Notes: generated by a model from the sequence alone, not told the origin. 44,332 nucleotides of DNA from Bacteroidia bacterium (GCA_014378485.1 JACMNO010000104.1:1-44332); one strand, 5' to 3'. Positions 1 to 8,732 are shown, counted from the stretch's first letter. Translations and numbers: made by a program.

Positions 1-79
1 CTTTTAATCTTCCTGCTTTTTCAAGCTTTCCAACTAATAAATCTCTTAATGAACGTCCGCTATTTTCATTTGCGGGTTG
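1..79 (-). other. Leader of a leftward transcript, probably a stable RNA operon
   Basis: On the minus strand, just downstream of the promoter at 80-110, there is a short hairpin (GCGG at 72-75 with CCGC at 57-60, 11-nt loop) followed by GTTCATTAA (46-54). That motif resembles the boxA-like GTTCWTTGA of Bacteroidota rRNA leaders. No ATG opens a frame here. I infer a noncoding leader of an rRNA or other stable RNA operon lying beyond the left edge. The alternative is the 5' UTR of a protein gene that starts outside the window. Confidence 0.4.
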
Positions 80-110
80 CAAAAGTACATATCCTTTTCA
101 TCTTTACCAA
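80..110 (-). promoter_or_regulatory. Bacteroidota sigma-A promoter, leftward, distal copy
   Basis: The minus strand reads TTG (108-110), 20 nt, then TACTTTTG (80-87), a full match to TTG-N17-23-TAnnTTTG. The bases after it are CAACCCGC, close to those after the promoter at 191-220. It points out of the window. Confidence 0.75.
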
Positions 111-190
111 ATTTATTTTTAAATTTCTTAAAAATATTTTTAGTCCTCAACTTCTCTTACTTCTCTACAACCTTATCAATTAACGGGCTG

Positions 191-220
191 CAAATCTACT
201 AATCTTTTCCTTACCTACAA
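191..220 (-). promoter_or_regulatory. Bacteroidota sigma-A promoter, leftward, proximal copy
   Basis: The minus strand reads TTG (218-220), 19 nt, then TAGATTTG (191-198), followed by CAGCCCG. Both elements fit the consensus exactly. It lies 111 bp upstream of the promoter at 80-110 and points the same way. Tandem promoters with a shared initial transcribed sequence are typical of rRNA operons. Confidence 0.75.
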
Positions 221-255
221 GAAGTATTACACGTTTTTTTTAAAGTTTTGCCGAA

Positions 256-1770
256 TTAACGAATTTTATAGATGTAAGTTGTTTGATTATCGTTAAGCGG
301 ATTTAAAAAATGCATTGTTTTATCAATAAAGCTTGGCTCTATTGTTTTCTCATAATGCAGGGTTGGAAATCGCTTCCTTAACGAATCGACACGCGCACCA
401 ATATGTTCTGCCTGCATAAATACTACATAATTGGGCCTGTCTGCTTTTTCGATCCGATTATAATACACTAACATACTATCTGGAGTAAAGACTCTGGTGA
501 TACCAAAGACAGATTTCCAATTCTCCAGATAATACTGAGGCGGCATTGTAAAATCGTTTTCCCGGTTGGAATCTTCAACGATTAATCGTACACAATCCTT
601 TTGTTTTGCGATATAACACATCGCTTCAACCCTGTTCCGCTTCGAATAAGAAAATGACAGAACCTGCAGTAAGATTAAATTTAAAACACAGCAAAAAATA
701 AGTGTATTTTTAAACCACCTTTTACTTTCCCAATTGTATTTGGTAATGATTTGATAAGCTCCAATAAAACCAAGAATAATAATAAATGGTATAATTGGTA
801 AAATAAACCGTTCCTGTTTATTAGGAAAATAGGTGTGAAACGCAAAGAAAAAAAGCGTGGGCCAAAATAACAAAGGATCTTTTTTCCAGTTTTTAAAATA
901 ACCAATAAAAACTAAAATACTTAGAGGTGGGATTAATAATCCGAGCACAATAGAAATATACATGTGCCAAACATCAACGCCATAAACAGTAGCATTATCA
1001 ATGTTATATTGCACATAGGCCATGAACTCTACAAACGGTGTTCCCCAGACGTAAATATCCAAAAGACCTAACGTGATAAATGCTGTGACACTAAAACCTG
1101 TGAAAATTAATAACAGATATTTGAATTGAACCCTAAGTAATAACAAAGCCAAACCAAAACCCGCTGAGAAAATAATTGTCTGAAATCTGAATGAGAACGC
1201 TAAAGCCAGCATGAATCCAATCACTAATGAATCTTTGATTGTTAAGTTATTGTTGTTTTTTACCACGAGCCAGGTAGCAATAACCATAGGAGGGATACAG
1301 GCTATCTCGACTAAATTGCGAACGCTTAAAAACGGGAAAAACCAGTATAAAGAAAGCGCTAAGCCAACCCAGGAAGCCACCTTTAAATTAGTTTTTTTGT
1401 AAGCGATTTTAAATCCATAATATACAATCAACAAAGACCATAAGGCATGCAATAAACGAATTAGGTAAAGCTTACCTTGCGGACTGGTTAATCCCAACAT
1501 GGTTTGAAATTTCAATAACAAAAAATGAATGCCAACATAAAAATATGGATGTCCTTGTGGTTGACGTGTTGGATCAGATTCTGATGGCAACCAGTAATTA
1601 TAATCCGTACCATCCACCCATGATTGCGCGGCTTCTAATATTAAAAAATGGTCGTCAAAAAAACCAAATCCTTTTGAAAATAATGTGGCACATAATCTTA
1701 AGATCAACCCTGCAAAGATGATAAACCTCAGCGGGTGTGTTTTATAATAAAGTTTAATAGAAGCGATCAT
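256..1770 (-). CDS. GT-C fold membrane glycosyltransferase (Alg9/PIG-B, GT22-like)
   Basis: This 504-residue polytopic membrane protein probably transfers a sugar from a lipid-linked donor onto an envelope glycan at the outer face of the inner membrane. An acidic motif, FFDDH (D39, D40), sits in the first loop, where GT-C enzymes keep their catalytic acidic residues. The sequence KQERFILPIIPF (from K318) resembles the HKEERF signature of GT22 mannosyltransferases. Many hydrophobic segments follow, and then a soluble tail of about 120 residues. The start ATG overlaps the stop of the upstream lptG/F gene in the sequence TAATG, which suggests translational coupling. The donor and acceptor cannot be told. 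A GT39/ArnT-like assignment is the main alternative. Confidence 0.75.
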   Translation of the reverse strand: MIASIKLYYKTHPLRFIIFAGLILRLCATLFSKGFGFFDDHFLILEAAQSWVDGTDYNYWLPSESDPTRQPQGHPYFYVGIHFLLLKFQTMLGLTSPQGKLYLIRLLHALWSLLIVYYGFKIAYKKTNLKVASWVGLALSLYWFFPFLSVRNLVEIACIPPMVIATWLVVKNNNNLTIKDSLVIGFMLALAFSFRFQTIIFSAGFGLALLLLRVQFKYLLLIFTGFSVTAFITLGLLDIYVWGTPFVEFMAYVQYNIDNATVYGVDVWHMYISIVLGLLIPPLSILVFIGYFKNWKKDPLLFWPTLFFFAFHTYFPNKQERFILPIIPFIIILGFIGAYQIITKYNWESKRWFKNTLIFCCVLNLILLQVLSFSYSKRNRVEAMCYIAKQKDCVRLIVEDSNRENDFTMPPQYYLENWKSVFGITRVFTPDSMLVYYNRIEKADRPNYVVFMQAEHIGARVDSLRKRFPTLHYEKTIEPSFIDKTMHFLNPLNDNQTTYIYKIR

Positions 1771-2894
1771 TATTGTTGTGCTTTTTTATACAGATAAAAG
1801 GCGACGAATGAAAAAATAATATTAGGTAGCCAAACCGCTAGTAAAGGGCTTATTCCTTCGCCTGACGTAGCAAAGGTTGTGGAAACATGCATGAATAATA
1901 TATAAATACAACTTATTACTAATCCCACGGCAATGTGCAAACCTACTCCACCTCTTACTTTACGTGAAGACAAAGAAACGCCGATGATAGTTAAAATAAA
2001 AGTGGCGAACGGAAAAGCAGTTCGTTTATACATTTCCACTTCAAAAAATTCGATCCTGCTGGAGCCTTTCAGTCTTTCTTTAACAATGAAATCTCTGAGT
2101 TCAAAGTAGGGAAGAACTTCTATTTTACTCTGAAAACGGATCATGTCTTTTGGAGAAAAATCAATCCTTATTTTTTTTGTAGGATAAAATCGATGTGCCT
2201 CGTTATAAACAAATTTTGGCATGCCAGATTTAGCAGAATCAATAGTAGCATAAATTAATTCTCGTTCAAATACATTCTGCAGATTCCAGGTTCCATCGGT
2301 ACTATCCCATTTCATGCTTTCTGCTTTTAGCATGCCCGTTTGTTTATTTTTAGCAATTTTTTCTATAGAAATCTGATTCGCTACATTTGAAAAATTATCA
2401 TAATCAGCCATATATAATACTTTGCCTGGCGCAATTTGTTTATGAATATTTCTTTCGTCGGTATTGTAACCGTTGTTAATGTATTTATCTTCAAAACCTA
2501 TCCTTACCCGATTGGACTTTGGAATAATAAAATGATTTAAAACAAGAGACATTACCGTGATTAGAGTTGCGCCAATCATATAGGGCCTGAGTATTCTTTT
2601 TAAACTGGTTCCACTACACAAAATAGCCACAAACTCTGTTTTAGCAGCCATACTGGAGGTAAATAAAATAACAGCAATAAAAGTAAATAATGGGCTAAAT
2701 AAGTTGCCGTAATAAGGAATAAAATTTAAATAATGATCAAAAATAATATCCTTGATGGGAACCTTACTGGCAACAAAATCCTGAAGTTTTTGGGAAATAT
2801 CAATTACTATAAATATGCACAGCATTAAGGAAATAGAGAAAAAAAATGTCCCTATAAATCGTTTAAGAATATATTTATCAAGTATTTTAAGCAT
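1770..2894 (-). CDS. LptF/LptG family lipopolysaccharide export permease
   Basis: The 374-residue YjgP/YjgQ-family protein is a subunit of the LptB2FG ABC transporter, which extracts lipopolysaccharide from the inner membrane. The layout is as expected: three N-terminal membrane segments beginning LDKYILKRFIGTFFFS, a periplasmic beta-rich domain (about residues 130-270), and three C-terminal segments starting near FPFATFILTIIGVSLSSRKVRGG, a typical family motif. The gene lies 31 bp downstream of tgt and overlaps the following glycosyltransferase by one base, so the three probably form an operon. LptF and LptG cannot be separated from this sequence alone. No partner lptB is present in the window. 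Confidence 0.88.
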   Translation of the reverse strand: MLKILDKYILKRFIGTFFFSISLMLCIFIVIDISQKLQDFVASKVPIKDIIFDHYLNFIPYYGNLFSPLFTFIAVILFTSSMAAKTEFVAILCSGTSLKRILRPYMIGATLITVMSLVLNHFIIPKSNRVRIGFEDKYINNGYNTDERNIHKQIAPGKVLYMADYDNFSNVANQISIEKIAKNKQTGMLKAESMKWDSTDGTWNLQNVFERELIYATIDSAKSGMPKFVYNEAHRFYPTKKIRIDFSPKDMIRFQSKIEVLPYFELRDFIVKERLKGSSRIEFFEVEMYKRTAFPFATFILTIIGVSLSSRKVRGGVGLHIAVGLVISCIYILFMHVSTTFATSGEGISPLLAVWLPNIIFSFVAFYLYKKAQQ

Positions 2895-2925
2895 AAATGA
2901 ATTTCTTTCGACTCTGCTAATTAAT

Positions 2926-4056
2926 TTATAATCGCTGAGCTAATTGTTTAACCATTTTGTTTTTCCAATCATAAAAAGTACCATCCATAATTCTGTTTCT
3001 CGCTTCGGTAACCAGCCATAAATAAAAAGCCAGGTTATGAATGCTAGCTATTTGCGCAGCCAAAAATTCCCCGCAAATCAACAAATGTCTTAAATACGCT
3101 TTAGTGTAGGCCGTATCCACATAACTTGTTCCGTTTTCATCTAGTGGAGAAAAATCATTTTTCCACTTTTCATTTTTAATGTTGATGATTCCGTTTTGCG
3201 TAAACAGTAAGCCATGCCTTGCATTTCGGGTTGGCATCACACAATCAAACATATCAATTCCTAAAGCAATACATTCTAAAATATTTACAGGCGTGCCAAC
3301 TCCCATTAAATAACGGGGTTTATCAACGGGCAAAATATCGCAAACCACTTCTGTCATGGCATACATATCTTCTGCTGGTTCACCTACCGATAAGCCACCA
3401 ATGGCATTACCCTCAGCATTTTTAGAAGCAATGAATTCTGCAGACTGTATTCTCAAATCTTTATAAACAGATCCCTGAACAATAGGAAATAATGCCTGCG
3501 AATAGCCATATTTTGGTTCTGTTTCGTTAAATCGTGTAAAACATCTATCCAACCAACGATGTGTTAAGCCCAATGAATTTTTCGCATAACGGTAATCACA
3601 GGGATACGGCGTGCATTCATCAAAAGCCATGATGATATCTGCCCCAATAATTCTTTGAATATCCATAACTCTTTCCGGAGTAAACAAATGTTTACTGCCA
3701 TCTATATGCGACTTAAAAGTAGCGCCTTCTTCAGTCAGTTTTCTGGAGTTTGCCAAAGAAAAAACCTGGTAGCCCCCACTATCCGTTAATAAAGGTTTAT
3801 CCCATCCATTAAATTTATGTAAACCACCGGCATTTTCTAAGACCTCTAATCCCGGACGTAAATATAGATGATACGTATTTCCTAAAATGATTTGTGCTTT
3901 AATATCCTCTTTTAATTCACGCTGGTGCACTGCCTTAACTGTTGCGGCTGTACCAACAGGCATAAAAATGGGTGTTTGTATTTGTCCATGGTCAGTTTCA
4001 ATAAGGCCTACCCTGGCTTTGGATTGCTTGTCTTTATGAAGAAGTGAGAATTTCAA
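2926..4056 (-). CDS. tgt: tRNA-guanine transglycosylase (queuosine pathway), zinc-site variant
   Basis: The enzyme exchanges G34 of Asn, Asp, His and Tyr tRNAs for the queuosine precursor preQ1. At 376 residues it has normal family length. The general acid/base aspartate is D92 in LLTDSGGYQVF, and the nucleophile is D271 in GIDMFDCVMPTRNARHG; the substrate-pocket motif AFDECTPYP is also present. The usual CxCxxC zinc cysteines before the SRAYLRHL-type motif are absent: by alignment to the Zymomonas enzyme they are G309, S311 and D314, while the fourth ligand, His, is kept (H340 in IHNLAFY). I recall the same loss in other Bacteroidota Tgt proteins, so this is probably a lineage trait and not damage. 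It is the first gene of the leftward unit with lptG/F. Confidence 0.95.
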   Translation of the reverse strand: MKFSLLHKDKQSKARVGLIETDHGQIQTPIFMPVGTAATVKAVHQRELKEDIKAQIILGNTYHLYLRPGLEVLENAGGLHKFNGWDKPLLTDSGGYQVFSLANSRKLTEEGATFKSHIDGSKHLFTPERVMDIQRIIGADIIMAFDECTPYPCDYRYAKNSLGLTHRWLDRCFTRFNETEPKYGYSQALFPIVQGSVYKDLRIQSAEFIASKNAEGNAIGGLSVGEPAEDMYAMTEVVCDILPVDKPRYLMGVGTPVNILECIALGIDMFDCVMPTRNARHGLLFTQNGIINIKNEKWKNDFSPLDENGTSYVDTAYTKAYLRHLLICGEFLAAQIASIHNLAFYLWLVTEARNRIMDGTFYDWKNKMVKQLAQRL

Positions 4057-4247
4057 TAGTGATTTTTTAGTGCATAAAGATACATTTTTTTATTTCGCAG
4101 CCTTTTGGATCATAAAATTCAATTGATTTTTACCACTTATTGGCAAAAAGCTACCAGTTACAAAGTGCAAATGTAAAGTTCTGTTAAAACAACTGTTTTG
4201 GCATATACATTGGAATTAGGATAGCAACTAAAAAATAATCAGAAATT

Positions 4248-5039
4248 ATGAAAACCTCTCTTAAAATATTAACTACTATTTTAATAGTAATTATTAATTT
4301 AAATGTAAGCGCACAAAGAAGTCATAACGGCAACCAAAATCAGTCGCAAAACCAGCCACAGCAATCTCAAAACAACAATCAAAATGATCGCAATGCATGG
4401 GCATACAATCACCACAACGGAGGCAATCATAACGGAAGTAATATTACAGTTCAAATTGGAGCTTATCCAAACTATTACGGCGGTTACAATTATGGTTATA
4501 ACAATTATTACTATAGTATGAAAAAAGCAGCCAGAAATTCCATTCGTCAATCTGCTAATACAATCGGCCAGGCTTTAAATTTTAGTGATTGGAACGACAC
4601 TTATTCTCCATGGTTAGCAAAAGCCATCAGGCATCAACAGTATGCAAAACAACTTTATTTTTGGGGAGATTATGAAGGCGCTCTTAATCACTCTGAACGT
4701 GCCGGATTCTTAGCCTGGAATACTTTAAATTATTTCAATGATCCTTATGGCTATAATAATAATTCTTTTCCTGATCCATACAGCGACCCGAATAATCCAT
4801 ATTACAGACAAAGTAATCCTAATAGTAAAACTGAGTCAGGTACTAACTCTGATAAAGATTATGGATACAGGAAAGGTTCAGATAAAACAACCGATGAAAG
4901 TGGTTCTGTAAAAAGAGAAGGCAAATCTGTTTCAGAACAAAAACCGGATAAAACAGAATTAGACAATACGTTACCTGCCAATAAAATGAATGATAGGGAA
5001 CTTTTAAAGATGAATGCAAAAGATCTGGATATAGAGTAA
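4248..5039 (+). CDS. Secreted N/Q/Y-rich protein of unknown function
   Basis: I do not recognise this 263-residue protein. It has a clear signal peptide (MKTSLKILTTILIVIINLNVSA, cleaved near AQR). A low-complexity segment rich in Asn, Gln and His follows (residues about 24-70), then a Gly/Tyr/Asn stretch (GGYNYGYNNYYY, about 77-90). A more ordinary, probably helical region follows, with HQQYAKQLYFWGDYEGALNHSERAGFLAW, which looks like one TPR-type hairpin. The charged C-terminal third is likely disordered. The exported location is well supported, but the function is not. It stands alone on the plus strand and ends at a strong terminator (5059-5091). Confidence 0.75.
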   Translation: MKTSLKILTTILIVIINLNVSAQRSHNGNQNQSQNQPQQSQNNNQNDRNAWAYNHHNGGNHNGSNITVQIGAYPNYYGGYNYGYNNYYYSMKKAARNSIRQSANTIGQALNFSDWNDTYSPWLAKAIRHQQYAKQLYFWGDYEGALNHSERAGFLAWNTLNYFNDPYGYNNNSFPDPYSDPNNPYYRQSNPNSKTESGTNSDKDYGYRKGSDKTTDESGSVKREGKSVSEQKPDKTELDNTLPANKMNDRELLKMNAKDLDIE

Positions 5040-5058
5040 TTATTTCAGTTAAAATCAT

Positions 5059-5091
5059 AAAAAATCCGGCTAATGCAGTCGGATTTTTTTT
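5059..5091 (+). terminator. Rho-independent terminator after the N/Q-rich protein gene
   Basis: A 12-bp stem, AAAAAATCCGGC / GTCGGATTTTTT (one G-T pair), closes a 7-nt loop and runs into a T tract. It lies 20 bp past the stop codon and just before lnt. Confidence 0.85.
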
Positions 5092-5106
5092 ATTTATATT
5101 TAACCC

Positions 5107-6699
5107 ATGTTTCAAAAAATTCCAAATTATGTTTTAGCAATCATCAGCGGCTTATTATTTAGCGCTGGATGGTTTTCTCCGATAACAATCTTACTATTTT
5201 TTGCATGGGCTCCTTTATTTATTATTGAAGACAAAATTTCAAATAACATTGAGATCAACCGAAAAAAATCAAAGATTATCTGGTTGAGTTACTTCGCATT
5301 TTTTGTCTGGAATATATGTGCAACCTGGTGGATTTATTACGCTTCTTTTGAAGGCGCCATTTTAGCCATTGTATGTAATCCCGCTTTTATGTGTATTGCA
5401 TTTATGATCTGGTACAATTTAAAACAACGGATCAATAAACCCTGGGCCATCTGGTTATTGATTCCGATTTGGTTAGGTTACGAGTACGGACATACTTTAT
5501 GGGACCTTACCTGGAGTTGGCTAATCATAGGAAATGCTTTTGCCTTTAATCACAACTGGGTGCAGTGGTATGAATTTACCGGCACATCAGGGGGAAGTTT
5601 ATGGGTACTGGTTGTAAATATTTTATTTTATAATCTCATTAAAAACAAGAGTTATAATTTAAAACAATTGGCAAAACCGGTTGGCGCTTTAATCGCACCG
5701 ATTATTTTATCTTATCTGATATTAGCAATCAGGACAACACATTTAAACTCCGGTAAAACTTACAAAACAGTAATCGTTCAACCGAACGTCGATCCATATA
5801 ATGATAAATTTTATTTTGAACCAGCTGTTCAATTACATAATTTATTGGTTCAACTGAATAGTAAGCTAGATTCAACCGTTGATTTTTTAGTATTACCAGA
5901 AACCTACTTAACTGAAGATTTTACTGAAGGAAAAGAAAACGATTCGTACTCATTACATTTTTTAGTTGACAGTATTTTACAAGCATATCCAAAATTATCT
6001 ATTGTTACAGGCGCCAGTACCTTTGGGGTATACAAACCTGGCGATGAAGTAAGTGCTACTGCCCGTAAAGATGGTAATTCAGAAAATTATTTTGATGTAT
6101 TTAATACGGGTTTGCAATTAAACAAAGATGGTATTTCTTATTATCACAAATCTAAATTAGTACCTGGAGTTGAACGTATGCCTTTTCCCGCGTTATTTAA
6201 ACCACTCGAAAGTTTTGCTATTGATTTAGGAGGAACGATGGGGAGCCTGGGAACACAGGACGAACGAGGTGTGTTTTTTAGTCATAATAAAGAAGTTGCT
6301 ATTGCACCGGTCATTTGTTATGAAAGCGCCTATTCTGATTATGTAGCAGAGTATATCAAAAACGGAGCAAACCTTATCTTTATTATTACCAATGATGGTT
6401 GGTGGAGCGATTCTCCCGGGCATAAACAACATTTGGCTTATTCCAGATTAAGAGCCATTGAAACACGAAGAGAAATTGCACGCTGTGCCAATACAGGCAT
6501 ATCCTGTTTTGTGACACCTTATGGTGAAATTGAACAGGCTACACCTTATTGGGAGCAAGCCATTATTACTAAAAACATGACTCCAAATAACGCACAGACT
6601 ATATTTGTCAGGTTTGGTGATCTTATTTCTTATTCTTCTGCTTTCATGGCTATTTTATTATTGGTATGGAGTCAGGTATTGCGTTTTAAAAAGTCTTAA
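5107..6699 (+). CDS. lnt: Apolipoprotein N-acyltransferase
   Basis: Lnt adds the third acyl chain to the N-terminal cysteine of lipoproteins in the inner membrane. The 530-residue protein has an N-terminal block of membrane helices (about 1-210), a periplasmic nitrilase-fold domain and a last helix at the C-terminus (SSAFMAILLLVWSQVL). The nitrilase triad is visible: E265 in VLPETYL, K348 in YHKSKLVP and C404 in APVICYES. TNDGWWSDSPGHKQHLAYSRLRAIE is the expected substrate-site motif (two overlapping pieces, TNDGWW and HLAYSRLRAIE). It starts just after the upstream terminator and is followed closely by lpd. Confidence 0.95.
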   Translation: MFQKIPNYVLAIISGLLFSAGWFSPITILLFFAWAPLFIIEDKISNNIEINRKKSKIIWLSYFAFFVWNICATWWIYYASFEGAILAIVCNPAFMCIAFMIWYNLKQRINKPWAIWLLIPIWLGYEYGHTLWDLTWSWLIIGNAFAFNHNWVQWYEFTGTSGGSLWVLVVNILFYNLIKNKSYNLKQLAKPVGALIAPIILSYLILAIRTTHLNSGKTYKTVIVQPNVDPYNDKFYFEPAVQLHNLLVQLNSKLDSTVDFLVLPETYLTEDFTEGKENDSYSLHFLVDSILQAYPKLSIVTGASTFGVYKPGDEVSATARKDGNSENYFDVFNTGLQLNKDGISYYHKSKLVPGVERMPFPALFKPLESFAIDLGGTMGSLGTQDERGVFFSHNKEVAIAPVICYESAYSDYVAEYIKNGANLIFIITNDGWWSDSPGHKQHLAYSRLRAIETRREIARCANTGISCFVTPYGEIEQATPYWEQAIITKNMTPNNAQTIFVRFGDLISYSSAFMAILLLVWSQVLRFKKS

Positions 6700-6706
6700 T
6701 TATTAG

Positions 6707-6714
6707 TAAATTTG
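6707..6714 (+). promoter_or_regulatory. Likely -7 element for lpd
   Basis: TAAATTTG matches the Bacteroidota -7 consensus TAnnTTTG and lies 36 bp upstream of the lpd ATG. No TTG is found at the ideal spacing; the nearest is 25 nt upstream. Confidence 0.5.
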
Positions 6715-6749
6715 TAACCGTAAAAACTAACTAAACTAAAACACTATAT

Positions 6750-8156
6750 ATGGAAAAATTTGATGTAATAATTATTGGTTCGGGTCCGGGCGGATATGTA
6801 GCAGCCATACGTTGCGCGCAATTGGGAATGAAAACGGCTTTAATAGAGAAATATTCTACTCTTGGTGGAACCTGCTTAAATGTTGGCTGTATTCCTTCTA
6901 AAGCATTATTGGATTCTTCTGAACATTATCATAATGCCGTTCATAATTTCAAAGAGCATGGAATTGATGTGAGCACTCCTAAAGTAAATTTAAAACAAAT
7001 GATTGAGCGTAAACGCGGTGTTGTGAAAATGACTTGCGATGGCATCAATTTTTTGATGAAGAAAAATAAGATCACGGTTTATACCGGAATTGGAAGTTTT
7101 GAATCTAAAACTGTTATCAATATCATTAACGCTGAAGGAAAGAAAGAACAAATTGAGGCGGCAAAAACCATTATTGCTACAGGTTCCAAACCAGCTTCGT
7201 TACCGGGAATTGAAATCGATAAAAAAAGAGTGATCACTTCTACAGAAGCTTTGGAATTATCTGAAATTCCTAAGCACATGATTGTAATTGGCGGTGGCGT
7301 TATTGGTTTAGAATTAGGAAGTGTGTATGCCCGCTTAGGATCAAAAGTTTCTGTTGTAGAATTCATGGACCGATTGATACCAGGAATGGATGCCGGCCTA
7401 GGAAAAGAATTGCAGCGCGTTATGAAAAAAGATTTGAAAGTAGAATTCTTCATGAAACATAAAGTTGAAAGTGTTGTTTCAAAAGGCAAAGAGGTTACTG
7501 TTATAGCTGACAATGGCAAAGGCGAAAAAATAGAGATCACAGGGGATTATGTTTTAATGGCGGTTGGTCGTAAGCCATACACTGAAGGATTAAATTTAGA
7601 AAAGGCAGGTGTTAAGTTAGACGCTCGCGGAAGAGTGGAAGTAGATAAACATTTAAAAACAAGTGCCGATAATATTTATGCTATTGGTGATGTTGTAGTT
7701 GGGCCTATGTTAGCGCATAAAGCAGAAGAAGAGGGTGTGTTTGTTGCCGAACAAATGGCAGGACAAAAACCACACATTGATTATAATTTAATTCCGGGCG
7801 TTGTTTATACCTGGCCTGAAGTGGCGGCTGTAGGTTTAACAGAAGAGCAATTAAAAGAAAAAGGTATTAAATATAAAATTGGGAATTTTCCTTTTAAGGC
7901 AAGTGGAAGAGCCCGTGCGAGCATGGATACAGATGGCTTTGTAAAAGTATTAGCTGATGAAACAACTGATGAAATATTAGGAGTTCACATGATTGGTCCG
8001 CGTGTAGCTGATGTGATTGCAGAAGCTGTATTGGCTATGGAATTTAGAGCAAGTGCCGAAGATATTTCTCGCATAAGTCACGCGCATCCAACATTTACTG
8101 AAAGCTTAAAAGAAGCAGCATTAGATGCTACAGGAAAACGTGCTTTACACATTTAA
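6750..8156 (+). CDS. lpdA: Dihydrolipoyl dehydrogenase (E3)
   Basis: E3 reoxidises dihydrolipoamide in the pyruvate and 2-oxoglutarate dehydrogenase complexes and the glycine cleavage system, passing electrons via FAD to NAD. The 468-residue protein opens with the FAD-binding GSGPGGYVAA. The redox disulphide is C42/C47 in GGTCLNVGCIPSK. A second Rossmann motif (VIGGGVIGLELGSVYARLG) binds NAD, and the C-terminal interface carries the catalytic pair H446 and E451 in HAHPTFTE. Length and motifs are all canonical. The matching E1-alpha and E2 genes lie about 9-12 kb away at 17329-20046, on the other strand. Confidence 0.97.
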   Translation: MEKFDVIIIGSGPGGYVAAIRCAQLGMKTALIEKYSTLGGTCLNVGCIPSKALLDSSEHYHNAVHNFKEHGIDVSTPKVNLKQMIERKRGVVKMTCDGINFLMKKNKITVYTGIGSFESKTVINIINAEGKKEQIEAAKTIIATGSKPASLPGIEIDKKRVITSTEALELSEIPKHMIVIGGGVIGLELGSVYARLGSKVSVVEFMDRLIPGMDAGLGKELQRVMKKDLKVEFFMKHKVESVVSKGKEVTVIADNGKGEKIEITGDYVLMAVGRKPYTEGLNLEKAGVKLDARGRVEVDKHLKTSADNIYAIGDVVVGPMLAHKAEEEGVFVAEQMAGQKPHIDYNLIPGVVYTWPEVAAVGLTEEQLKEKGIKYKIGNFPFKASGRARASMDTDGFVKVLADETTDEILGVHMIGPRVADVIAEAVLAMEFRASAEDISRISHAHPTFTESLKEAALDATGKRALHI

Positions 8157-8192
8157 AAAAGATCAAGGTTAATTACAGATTCAATAAAGCAG

Positions 8193-8396
8193 ATGAAGGC
8201 CACATTAATTATACTGGCAATTTTTATTCTTATGTTTTGTATTATATGCATTCCAGCTATAGAAGAGCGTGAATATGCTAAAACTCACCCTGATTTTTTA
8301 AAAAATGCCTATGATTTACGAAATGCGTCATTAGAACAAACACGTAGCAGTATGGATTCATTACATAAGAATGACTCTATAATTATTAATCATTAA
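8193..8396 (+). CDS. Small single-pass membrane protein, unknown
   Basis: The reading frame of 67 residues begins 36 bp after lpd. It has one strongly hydrophobic segment (residues about 3-24, LIILAIFILMFCIICIPAI) followed by a charged, helix-prone tail. It might be a membrane-anchored small protein or a lipoprotein-like remnant. No family is recognised. The in-line position and a normal start support it, but its size keeps confidence low. Confidence 0.45.
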   Translation: MKATLIILAIFILMFCIICIPAIEEREYAKTHPDFLKNAYDLRNASLEQTRSSMDSLHKNDSIIINH

Positions 8397-8658
8397 CACT
8401 AGCGCACCCCTTTTTTCATTTAACCAGTTTGGTGCAACTTATCAATGAACATAACGGGTAGATTATTACTTACTACGAAAACCTATACTGCTAATTATGA
8501 TCTTAAACTTACTGCTGCTTACCTAACAATAGTGTTTGGTAAAATGTATTTCCGGTGGGTGGCATTCTCTACAACAACAGGTATTTTACCTTATAACCAA
8601 CAACTTTTTCTGCAAAAACCATGCGCTAACAGGATAAAATATAGTAGATGACTTGAAT

Positions 8659-8732
8659 TCCTTCTTAGCTCAGCTGGTTAGAGAACATGACTTTTAATCA
8701 TGGGGTCCCTGGTTCGAGCCCAGGCAAAGGAG
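8659..8732 (+). tRNA. tRNA with UUU (Lys) anticodon on an Asn-like body; possibly a tRNA pseudogene
   Basis: The cloverleaf folds with D stem 8668-8671/8681-8684, anticodon stem CATGA/TCATG and loop CTTTTAA (anticodon TTT at 8693-8695), and T arm CCTGG-TTCGAGC-CCAGG. No CCA is encoded. The acceptor begins U1-A72 with discriminator G73, as in bacterial tRNA-Asn, whereas tRNA-Lys normally has G1-C72 and A73. The Asn anticodon loop differs by only one base (CTGTTAA). Three stem positions do not pair: 6-67 (C/A), 7-66 (T/C) and 10-25 (G/A). It could be a decayed tRNA-Asn copy or a recoded tRNA. It is followed at once by a terminator. Confidence 0.7.

Noticed and set aside
3219..3425. Plus-strand frame inside tgt
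   Set aside because: The tgt gene is complete and conserved on the minus strand; the frame is a shadow.
8445..8651. Frame of 68 codons upstream of the UUU tRNA
   Set aside because: No recognisable domain, odd composition, and an end that runs almost into the tRNA; likely chance.
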